A stretch of DNA of 64,000 nt. Origin: Ponticaulis profundi (GTDB lineage: Bacteria > Pseudomonadota > Alphaproteobacteria > Caulobacterales > Hyphomonadaceae). A model generated the notes under the pieces. That model had not been told where the DNA came from and made no database searches. It was given only the letters and a program-made list of their open reading frames with translations. Location of the stretch: the NCBI RefSeq assembly GCF_042659465.1, contig NZ_JBHSSW010000005.1, positions 62,001 through 126,000 of the forward strand, in the 5' to 3' direction. Both the position numbers and the translations under genes were made by a program. Shown piece after piece: positions 17,196 to 25,628 of the stretch; within the stretch, counting starts at the first letter, position 1; each line of letters begins with the position of its first letter.

Positions 17196-19373
17196 TCAAT
17201 ATTGAGGATCTGTCACATTTGAGACACGCACGGAAACACGCGTTTCCTGGCCGTTTTCATCAACCGCTGAGAGCTTGAAAAAGCCCGGCCCCACTGGCTC
17301 CCAGACCGGAGCTCCCGCAGGATCGAGCGCAACGGGCTCACCATCGACAAACCAGCGAAGCTCACCTTGTCCGCGCCCGCTGAGCACAAAGCCCGGGTTT
17401 GGATTATTGGCGCTTTTCTGCAGAAGGATCGCGTTTTCCGGCGGAAACAGAATGGTCGGCGGCAAATCATCGGGCGCAAAGCGCGTCATGGCGAAACGCG
17501 GTGTCTCATTCTGCTTTGCAATCAGTCGCCCCGCCGCTTCGCCCTGCGCATTGAGGGATGTGTTCACCTTGTCAAAAACACTGAACAGAACAGGTAGCGC
17601 CGCCTGACGCCCTGTCGCGCCGGGGCGCGGTGCACCATCTGCGCGGCCAACCCACACCACGACCGCATAGCCTCTTGCAACGCCAGCAGCCCAGGCATCT
17701 CGAAAACCATAGGAGGTGCCTGTCTTGAATGCGATTTCCGGCGCATCCCGGGTCAGGCTGGCAGGCATTCGCCCCGCAGGCGTTGGCGCAGACTTGAGGA
17801 TATCGATCAGGCGATCAGCCGATTCCGGGCTCATGAAACGATGTGCCTTGTCAGCCTGATGTTGCTCAACGGACGCCTCGGTCCAGTTGAGAGGCTTCAT
17901 ACGCCCGCCATCGCCCAGCCCCGCATACAGCATGGCAAGGTCCTGAAGCGACAAACCGGCTCCGCCCAGCGCAAGCGCAAGGCCCGGTTCTTTGTCTGCC
18001 CCGCCATAGACCTGCACATCCGCGCCGGACAAGGTCAGCGCCGCAGCGAACCGTTCTGGTCCAATCCGATCAAGCGCCAGAACCGCAGGTACATTCAGGG
18101 AGTGCTGAAGCGCATCGCTGACACGCACCTGCCCCCGGAATGACCGGTCGAAATTCTCAGGGCGATAACTGTTAAACCGGGACGGCAAGTCCTCGATGAA
18201 GGTGCCCGGCAGTGCATCTCCGTCATCAAATGCCAGACCGTAAATAAAAGGCTTCAGCGTCGATCCGGGAGAGCGCGCAATCTGCGTCAGATCAATCCAG
18301 CCGCCAGCCCGTTTCCGACTTGCTGAGCCGACATGCGCGCGCACAGCGCGGCGCTCAATATCGACGACGATGGCTGACATCTGAACCTGACCGCCCAGCT
18401 TCTCCGCTTCTTCGGCCAGATAGGCTTCCAACGCGGACTGAAGGCCTGCATCTATTGTCGAGCTCACATCACGTGCCAGCCCGGCAGGTCCTACTCTGGT
18501 TTTCGTATCCGCCAGAGCCGCAGACTGAATCAGTGCACTTGCATGCCAGCCCTGAGCCGGAAACGCATGCCGACCCGGTAACGGAAGGGATTTGGCATCT
18601 TCTGCTCTGGCAGGTGAAATCACCTCCAGCTTCGCCATTCGGTCCAGCAGTAGCGCCCGGGCCGCTTTGGCGTGTTCGGGCCGCAAATCCGGGCGGCGGA
18701 CCTCCGGCGATTGCGGCAAGGCGATCAGCAGGGCGATCTGATCGTCGGCAAGCCGATCAGGTTCGCGCCCGAAATAGGCCCAGCTTGCCGCACGGATTCC
18801 CTCGAGATTGCCGCCATAGGGCGTGAGCGTCAGATAGAGCTCTAGAATCTCATCTTTCGATAAGCGTCGTTCCAGCTGAAGGGCGCGCAGCATTTCGACG
18901 AATTTCGATCCGAAATTCCGGGGACGTGGCTCGAGCAGCCGGGCTGTCTGCATGGTGATGGTCGACGCGCCGGAAACAATCCGTCCACGATGTAGCGCTG
19001 ACATGGCGGCTCGCACGACTGCAAGGCCATCGACCCCGATATGAGATCGGAAACGTTCATCTTCGACGAGGATCAGCGCTTCAATAAAGGCCGGATCAAT
19101 CGCGTCGAGTTCAGCAGGTAACCGCCAGCGCCCCTCCTCGGTGGGAAAGGCCCGCAGAGGAATACCGGAACGGTCTGTCACCAGCATGGAGCGGGAGAAT
19201 GCCCGCTCTATGGGCGGCGGAAAGAGCAGGTCCAGCGCGGCAATTGATGCCAGAACAAGCGCAAGACACACAATCCCGCCAAGCAGCCGGGGGCGCTTTT
19301 GCCAGGCAAGGCGCCCCGATGTCTGACGGTCTTTACCATCAGAGGTGGATGAAAACGTCTTAGCCTTCGTCAT
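17196..19373 (-). CDS. pbpC: Penicillin-binding protein 1C
   Basis: 725 residues from ATG 19373 (TTG 19379 is also in frame). Bifunctional class A-type enzyme: one N-terminal transmembrane helix (about 30-51), a GT51 glycosyltransferase domain with catalytic Glu104 in VEDERF and ASTITMQTARLL, and a transpeptidase domain with SxxK at Ser371-Lys374 (SPGSTLKPF), SLN at 425-427 and KTGT at 550-553. The C-terminus carries the PBP1C-specific beta domain (BiPBP_C). It polymerises peptidoglycan in the periplasm. The start overlaps the end of the alpha-2-macroglobulin gene, the classic pbpC/yfhM pairing. Confidence 0.95.
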   Translation of the reverse strand: MTKAKTFSSTSDGKDRQTSGRLAWQKRPRLLGGIVCLALVLASIAALDLLFPPPIERAFSRSMLVTDRSGIPLRAFPTEEGRWRLPAELDAIDPAFIEALILVEDERFRSHIGVDGLAVVRAAMSALHRGRIVSGASTITMQTARLLEPRPRNFGSKFVEMLRALQLERRLSKDEILELYLTLTPYGGNLEGIRAASWAYFGREPDRLADDQIALLIALPQSPEVRRPDLRPEHAKAARALLLDRMAKLEVISPARAEDAKSLPLPGRHAFPAQGWHASALIQSAALADTKTRVGPAGLARDVSSTIDAGLQSALEAYLAEEAEKLGGQVQMSAIVVDIERRAVRAHVGSASRKRAGGWIDLTQIARSPGSTLKPFIYGLAFDDGDALPGTFIEDLPSRFNSYRPENFDRSFRGQVRVSDALQHSLNVPAVLALDRIGPERFAAALTLSGADVQVYGGADKEPGLALALGGAGLSLQDLAMLYAGLGDGGRMKPLNWTEASVEQHQADKAHRFMSPESADRLIDILKSAPTPAGRMPASLTRDAPEIAFKTGTSYGFRDAWAAGVARGYAVVVWVGRADGAPRPGATGRQAALPVLFSVFDKVNTSLNAQGEAAGRLIAKQNETPRFAMTRFAPDDLPPTILFPPENAILLQKSANNPNPGFVLSGRGQGELRWFVDGEPVALDPAGAPVWEPVGPGFFKLSAVDENGQETRVSVRVSNVTDPQY

Positions 19374-22300
19374 CCGCAATCGTTACCCGGCTGGAAGCAG
19401 AACGTGCGAACACGTCTGGTCGGTACATGTCCTCAGCGACAACGCCCGGAAGCGTAAACTCGCCCGCTGTCACGGCCCGTACAACATAGGCCAGGGTCAC
19501 TGAACTGCTGCGAACGTCGATGGCAGACACATAACGGTCATCGCGTGTTTCCGTGGTCTTGGCAGACGCAATATCCCCCAGCCAGCTGAACGCACCGCTT
19601 TCAGACTCGCCATCGCTCGGGCGCAACACCGCTTCGATTTCAAAGCCTGCTGGCAACAGGTCTTCCACGATCATCGGGTTGGTACGCCGCTCTTCCGGCG
19701 TGAGCGACAATTTCACCACCAGTCGGTCGCCGCGTTCGATGTTCGACAGATTGGCGCGATTGCCCTGCATGGTGAAAATATCTTTCGACACGCGGAAGTT
19801 CGACGCACTCGCTGCTGGCGGAGCCGACGGGGCACCGCGCACAAGCGTGGTCTGCCAGACCGGCCCAGCACTGCGGTTCACAAAGCTTGCCTGCGTTGCC
19901 GCATCAACCTGATCGAATGTGAAACGTGATCCCGACGCGTCAGAGCCTGCATCGGTTTCAATGGTTGGGACTGGCTGCCCTTTTGTCAGCGCATCCGAGG
20001 CCAGCAGAAGATAGGCTTTTTCCTGTGTCGTCAGTTCATCAGCATCCGGCACGTCTTCGCCGAGCCGCTCCGACAGACGATCCATCACGTCTGTCATGCC
20101 GACTTCCGCCGCGAGGGCCAGCACACCGGCAAGGTCACGCAATGGCGTCTGATAATAGTCACCATTGTTTTCGTAACCGAGGCCATCGACAGCTGCCTCA
20201 AACGCCGTTGTTGCACGCGAACGGTCGCCCATAATGGCCAGCGCAGCACCAAGCTGAGCCCGCGCCAGAGGCGACTCGATCTGACGAAGTTCACGATCAT
20301 GCATATAGCGCAGGCGAGAAATGTCTGCCTCACCTGCCTTTGCAAGAACGTAGAGCGCAAACGGAGCAGAACGGCGCATCAGCTTGTCTTCTGTATCGAC
20401 ATGCCAGCGGCTTTCCCAGACATCGGTATCATAGCCGTAAATCCGCCATGCATCGCCCTGCGCAATGTCACCCAGCGCACCGAGGGCGCGATCAAGCGCT
20501 TCGGTTGGCACGGTGTAGCCTGCGGCCTTTGCGCGATAGAGGAAATCCGTCGTGTAGGCGCCCAGCCAAGGCGACGCATTGCGGTCGCCCTCGCGCCACA
20601 GACCAATCGATCCATCAGGGCTCTGACGGTTCAGAATGGCGTTCACCGCTTCCTGAACCTTTGCCTTCGCCGAAGCATCTGCCTCATCAGAGTCGGCACG
20701 CGCCAGTTCAGCCAGTTGATCTGCATACAGCAGTGGCAGCGCACGTGACGTCATCTGTTCGGTACAGCCATAAGGATAGCGCGCAAGGCTTGCATACAGC
20801 GCACCTGCATCAATCGGCAGCGGCGAGAAGGACACAATGGTTTCTTCTGAGCCCGGCACGAAATCGGCCAGCAGATCAGACGGAACACTGTAATTCTCAC
20901 CGACATTCAGAAGCTGACGCGTGATACGCGTTTCCGGCAGGAAGGCAGAACGTGCCTGAATCGGATAGCTGCGTTCAACCGTGAAATCCTGTGGGCCATC
21001 CACCATGATGGAGAGATCGGCAATGCCTTCTTCTTCAGCTTCCAGCGAAATCGGAAGATCGACACGTTCGCCCTCTTCGAGATTCGCCGACAGCGTATCT
21101 GTGGTGAATGTGATCGGACCACCAGCGGCCAGACGTCCTTCAAATGCACCTGCTTTCAGCTCGACATTGTCGATGCTCGCCGTAGCAACAGCGACGTCAC
21201 CCGGTGCCAGGAAGCGCGGCAGGGACAGCTCGACCGGCGCTTTGTCACGAACGGTCAGCGGCTTGTCGCCCGCGCCAACACCTGTTGCCGACCAGGCAAC
21301 AGCCATCAGGCGAAGTTCACCGTTGAAGTCTGGCACGTTGAAGGTGACCTCTCCTTTGCCATTTCGGCCGATATCGACCATGCCAGAGAAGAGCGCGACC
21401 GTTTTGGTCGGCACGACAGAGAGTCCCTCTCCGCCGAGCTGGTCACCACCGGAGCGAATTTCACCCGGCGCGGCCATATTCGGGTCGAGCAGACGGCCAT
21501 AGTCGTCATACATGTCAACGCCGAGTGCCTTCTTGCCAAAATACCAGCTTGCCGGGTCCGGCGTCTGGAATTTGGTGAGCTGCAAAATGCCTTCATCAAC
21601 AGCTGCGAGGGTCAGGAAGATTGGCTCTTTCGGACCGTTCTCGACCTTCACCTTGATCGTTTGCTCGGTGCGTGGGCGGATCAGCTCAGGCACATCGAAA
21701 TCAACGTCGAACACACGCTTTTCGGTATTCACCGGAACGTAAGCGACACCGACGGCGCGACGTGGCTTTGGATGATCAATGGCATCGCGTTTGGAATAAA
21801 CGCTGACCATCACATACGCGCCCTCGCCCCAGTCAGCGGTTGCCGGAATCGCAAGCTCTGTGCCTTCCTCGGTGACATCCTGATACATGACCGACAGCAC
21901 CCGATCTGTCGCGACGACAATCTGAGCCTGTCCGGCATAAGGTGGCAGAAGCGTTAGCTTGGCCTTGCCCCCCGTTTCAGGCGCCTGATCAGCGACAGAG
22001 AGACGGACACGGTCTGGCGCCTCCACGCCTTCTTCTGCATTGCCGCCCCAGCCGACCCAGAACTGATGGCTGGTTTCATCGCCGCGCACCTTGTCGGTCA
22101 CGATCAGGCGATAGTCGCCATAGTCTTCGAGACCATCAAGCGAGACCTCACCAATCTCACCATCGGAGAGAGACAGATTACCCTGATTGACCTCTTTGAC
22201 ATATCGCGACCGGCGCCAGCGCCAGCGACTGCCATCCTGGTACCAGTCATAATCGTAATAGACCTGCACCAGCTTCCAGCCCAGATTCGCCGATAGTGCT

Positions 22301-24324
22301 TCGCCCTGAGGCGAGATAGAGGCCACCTTGAAACCGACCGCCTCATTTCGACCCGGCGCGTGCTCGAAGTCCGGCTTCACACCCAGATAACGGTCTTTTG
22401 GCAGATATGGGATGATCACACTGTCGCTGACAGCCCGACCACCCGGCTCAAGAACGCTGACCACCGTGCGAAGGCGCAGAGGCTGGTCGGCATCAGAGCC
22501 GCGTTTCCCGGGATTGAGCGGCAGAGTTACATTGCCTGCGCCATCCGTGGTCTGCTCCGGAAATTCAATGATTTCCTGTCGGAAGGTCTCGTCGAACGGA
22601 CCGAACCGATAGCCTTTGAACGCCTCAAATGGCGATGGATCGGTTTCCATGCGTGCTTCTGCCTGGACGGTCAGACCTGCGCCTGGGGCGCCATACAGGA
22701 AGCGCGAGCTGACTTCTACGTCACGCGCCTCGCCAGCCAGTAATGGCGTTTCCGTGTCTGCTTCGAGTTCAACCTTGATGCGCTGTGGCACGAAATCTTC
22801 GACAGAGACGCTCGTCTCACCGACAGGGCCGATACCATCAACTTCAGCGACAATGCGCCACTGACCGCGGGCGGCTGTCTTTGGCAGCTCATAATTGAAG
22901 GTCACGCCACCAAGCTTTGTTTCGGAGAAGGCCTCTCGTGTCGCTTCCATCCCGTTCGGGCGGTAGACAACGAAACGTCCCTTGCGATCTGTCACAGCGC
23001 GCGCTGCCTCATCGCGCAACATGGCTACGGAATAGATCGTCTCACCTGGCCGATAGATACCGCGCTCTGTGTAGACGAAGCCGTCAATCGGATATGGCGG
23101 TGTACGACCACCAATGTTTTCAGATGACAGATCAATTGGTGCGCGCTCAAGGTCCAGCATGGCGAAATCGCCTTGTGGCCCCATTGCAGCGATCATACGC
23201 GGACGCAGATTGCCCTCACCCTTCAGCAAAGCGCCATCAAAACGGGCCGCGCGCGCGCCATCCGTTGTGACTTCGCCGAGGATTTCATTGTTCAGAGCGA
23301 GCAGACGCAGGCGGACATTTCCGACCTGCTTACCTGTCTGAAGCGAGCGCACGACGACATCGAGGCCTGTTTCGCCCCAATAGCTCGTCAATGCGAGGTC
23401 TGTCATGATGATCCAGCGCTGCGCCTGCGCTGCCGGACCTTCATTTCCCAGATTTTCGCGCGCGTCTGTAACCTTGACGAAGTAAGCACCCGGTTCGAGC
23501 TGACCAACAGCCTGCTCTAGGGGGAAGACGCTGACAACTGGCGAGTTCTGGACGGACGCCACATCCATTTCACCTGACCATACGGTCACGGCGACATCAT
23601 CAGGATCTTCATCGCCGTAAAGATAGCCATACCCGCCCTGTGCGCGGGTGATGCCTTCGGTAATGCGTTTGAAGGCAAGCGCACGATCGTTCACGCGCGA
23701 GACTTCAACGTTCAGCTTGTCGACATTGACGGTTTCAATTGGCAGGCCATCAGCGTCGAGGCGAGGCAGGATAACGCCGCCGCCCTTGAAGCCGACATAT
23801 GGCGGGCGGTCCTGAAAGTCGATCTTGACGGTTTCATCTGACTCCAGCTCGCGGCCATCGGCTGCCATCAGGCCCGCCTTCAGTGTCAGTTCGCGTGAAT
23901 CAGAGAATGTCAGACCACCGACACACAGTTCTTCGCCATTTGCAGAATAGGTAAGGGACTTCTGCGGAACGACCTGCACATACGGGCTGTAATCAGCTTC
24001 CGGGTCCAGCGGGGCGGTAAAGACAAGGCAGGCAACGGGCGCCGCGCCACTCATGTCTGTCCGGTAGCGAATGAACGCGAAGGTTTCTTCATTCCTTGCC
24101 GCCGCAGCCTGACGCAGTTTCTCGCGCTCTTCTGATCGGCGTTTGAAGTTTTCAGCGCTTGTCTGCGACTGCGCGGCCATCTCGCGTTCCTGAGCAGACT
24201 GGGATGACAATGTCTGTGATTCAGAATACTCGGTTCCCGACTCTTCCTGAACAAACTTATAGACAAAGCCAGCGGTCAGAATGACAGCGACCGCCAATAT
24301 GAAAGCCTGCAAATAACGCATCAT
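19360..24324 (-). CDS. yfhM: Bacterial alpha-2-macroglobulin
   Basis: 1654 residues. Large periplasmic protease-trap protein: MG1 and tandem macroglobulin beta domains, the bait region, and a C-terminal thioester and complement-like domain. The thioester motif YPYGCTEQ places the reactive Cys1187 and Gln1190 as required for covalent capture of proteases. E. coli YfhM is a lipoprotein; here the N-terminus (MMRYLQAFILAVAVILTAGF) has no lipobox cysteine and is followed by a charged, coiled-coil-like stretch (about 35-75), so the protein is probably held by a transmembrane helix. It is co-transcribed with pbpC and thought to guard the periplasm after cell-wall damage. Confidence 0.93.
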   Translation of the reverse strand: MMRYLQAFILAVAVILTAGFVYKFVQEESGTEYSESQTLSSQSAQEREMAAQSQTSAENFKRRSEEREKLRQAAAARNEETFAFIRYRTDMSGAAPVACLVFTAPLDPEADYSPYVQVVPQKSLTYSANGEELCVGGLTFSDSRELTLKAGLMAADGRELESDETVKIDFQDRPPYVGFKGGGVILPRLDADGLPIETVNVDKLNVEVSRVNDRALAFKRITEGITRAQGGYGYLYGDEDPDDVAVTVWSGEMDVASVQNSPVVSVFPLEQAVGQLEPGAYFVKVTDARENLGNEGPAAQAQRWIIMTDLALTSYWGETGLDVVVRSLQTGKQVGNVRLRLLALNNEILGEVTTDGARAARFDGALLKGEGNLRPRMIAAMGPQGDFAMLDLERAPIDLSSENIGGRTPPYPIDGFVYTERGIYRPGETIYSVAMLRDEAARAVTDRKGRFVVYRPNGMEATREAFSETKLGGVTFNYELPKTAARGQWRIVAEVDGIGPVGETSVSVEDFVPQRIKVELEADTETPLLAGEARDVEVSSRFLYGAPGAGLTVQAEARMETDPSPFEAFKGYRFGPFDETFRQEIIEFPEQTTDGAGNVTLPLNPGKRGSDADQPLRLRTVVSVLEPGGRAVSDSVIIPYLPKDRYLGVKPDFEHAPGRNEAVGFKVASISPQGEALSANLGWKLVQVYYDYDWYQDGSRWRWRRSRYVKEVNQGNLSLSDGEIGEVSLDGLEDYGDYRLIVTDKVRGDETSHQFWVGWGGNAEEGVEAPDRVRLSVADQAPETGGKAKLTLLPPYAGQAQIVVATDRVLSVMYQDVTEEGTELAIPATADWGEGAYVMVSVYSKRDAIDHPKPRRAVGVAYVPVNTEKRVFDVDFDVPELIRPRTEQTIKVKVENGPKEPIFLTLAAVDEGILQLTKFQTPDPASWYFGKKALGVDMYDDYGRLLDPNMAAPGEIRSGGDQLGGEGLSVVPTKTVALFSGMVDIGRNGKGEVTFNVPDFNGELRLMAVAWSATGVGAGDKPLTVRDKAPVELSLPRFLAPGDVAVATASIDNVELKAGAFEGRLAAGGPITFTTDTLSANLEEGERVDLPISLEAEEEGIADLSIMVDGPQDFTVERSYPIQARSAFLPETRITRQLLNVGENYSVPSDLLADFVPGSEETIVSFSPLPIDAGALYASLARYPYGCTEQMTSRALPLLYADQLAELARADSDEADASAKAKVQEAVNAILNRQSPDGSIGLWREGDRNASPWLGAYTTDFLYRAKAAGYTVPTEALDRALGALGDIAQGDAWRIYGYDTDVWESRWHVDTEDKLMRRSAPFALYVLAKAGEADISRLRYMHDRELRQIESPLARAQLGAALAIMGDRSRATTAFEAAVDGLGYENNGDYYQTPLRDLAGVLALAAEVGMTDVMDRLSERLGEDVPDADELTTQEKAYLLLASDALTKGQPVPTIETDAGSDASGSRFTFDQVDAATQASFVNRSAGPVWQTTLVRGAPSAPPAASASNFRVSKDIFTMQGNRANLSNIERGDRLVVKLSLTPEERRTNPMIVEDLLPAGFEIEAVLRPSDGESESGAFSWLGDIASAKTTETRDDRYVSAIDVRSSSVTLAYVVRAVTAGEFTLPGVVAEDMYRPDVFARSASSRVTIADDEG

Positions 24325-24401
24325 GTTACCTTTCCCCTACCTTGGTCCTGTTTTGCGCGAACCAGCGTCAAATGTCATTACTAAACGTGGAAAAGGTGCC
24401 A

Positions 24402-25628
24402 ATGAGGTCGGAATCTGACGAGATTGCCATAATGTCACTTGACTACGATGTGATCATCATAGGCGCGGGCGCTGCAGGGCTTTTTGCTGGCAGTAATTGC
24501 ACGAAGCGCGGCCTCAGCACCCTGGTGGTCGACCATGCTGCGAAACCCGCCGAAAAAATCCGCATTTCGGGCGGCGGACGTTGCAATTTCACCAATCTGG
24601 AAACAGACGCGAAGCGGTTTCTGTCCGAAAACCCGCACTTCGCCAAGTCTGCACTTGCGCGCTTTACGCCCTGGGATTTCATTGCCCTGATGGCCGAGCA
24701 CGGGCTCACCTATCATGAGAAGACGTTAGGGCAGCTCTTCTGCGATCAGAAATCCGGTGCCATCATCAAAATGCTGCTCGATGAGCTGGAAAAGCACGGC
24801 GGGACGCTTCAACTCTCGACCGATGTCCGCAATGTCAGAAAATCGAACGACCAGTTCTCGGTTCAGACCTCGACAGGCGAACTGCGCGCCCGCCACGTCA
24901 TCATCGCAACGGGCGGATTATCCATTCCAAAGATCGGCGCTTCGGGGTTTGGCTATGAGATTGCCAGGCAATTTGGTCATGACATCGTCGAAACACGCCC
25001 CGGACTTGTGCCCTTCACCTTCTCCGGTCAGACCAAAGAGCGCTTTGCCAGCCTTTCCGGCGTCGCGACAAATGTGGATGTCGAAAGCGAAAACGGAACA
25101 CGCTTTCATGAAGCCATGCTGTTCACGCATCGCGGCCTGTCTGGCCCGGCCATTCTGCAAATCTCCAGTTATTGGTCTCCCGGCGAGCCTGTTCACGTCG
25201 ATTTTCTGCCAGGGACCGATCTCAGCGCGCAGCTGACCGAGGCAAGACATGACCAGCCGCGCAAGAAGCTCTCCGACCTGCTCGCACAATGGCTGCCTAA
25301 CCGGCTGGTGGCCGATTTGCTGGCCGAGCTAAAGATCGATAAGCGCGCTGGCGACCTCTCCAACAAGGACATCGCCTTGATATCCGGCCGTCTGCAGAAC
25401 TACGCCCTGACGCCAACACAGACCGAGGGCTATCGCACGGCTGAAGTCACGGTGGGCGGCGTCGACACGGCAGGACTTTCCTCCAAGACCATGGAGAGCC
25501 GCCATTGTCCGGGGCTTTATTTCATTGGTGAAGTGGTCGACGTGACCGGCTGGCTGGGCGGCTATAATTTTCAGTGGGCCTGGGCCAGCGCACATGCCGC
25601 CGCAATGGCGATTGCCGAGGCAACCTAA
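24402..25628 (+). CDS. HI0933/YhiN-family NAD(P)/FAD-dependent oxidoreductase
   Basis: About 408 residues from ATG 24402 (AAGG five bases upstream); ATG 24432 is an alternative that begins immediately before the FAD motif. N-terminal dinucleotide-binding motif DYDVIIIGAGAAGLFAG, then the family signature RISGGGRCNFTN, HEKTLGQLFCDQKS, and a C-terminal FAD-contact block GEVVDVTGWLGGYNFQWAWASA. The HI0933 (AF2188/BaiN) family reduces C=C bonds in some members; the natural substrate in most bacteria is not known. It is divergent from the alpha-2-macroglobulin gene and its end overlaps the histidine kinase gene by 4 bases. Confidence 0.87.
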   Translation: MRSESDEIAIMSLDYDVIIIGAGAAGLFAGSNCTKRGLSTLVVDHAAKPAEKIRISGGGRCNFTNLETDAKRFLSENPHFAKSALARFTPWDFIALMAEHGLTYHEKTLGQLFCDQKSGAIIKMLLDELEKHGGTLQLSTDVRNVRKSNDQFSVQTSTGELRARHVIIATGGLSIPKIGASGFGYEIARQFGHDIVETRPGLVPFTFSGQTKERFASLSGVATNVDVESENGTRFHEAMLFTHRGLSGPAILQISSYWSPGEPVHVDFLPGTDLSAQLTEARHDQPRKKLSDLLAQWLPNRLVADLLAELKIDKRAGDLSNKDIALISGRLQNYALTPTQTEGYRTAEVTVGGVDTAGLSSKTMESRHCPGLYFIGEVVDVTGWLGGYNFQWAWASAHAAAMAIAEAT

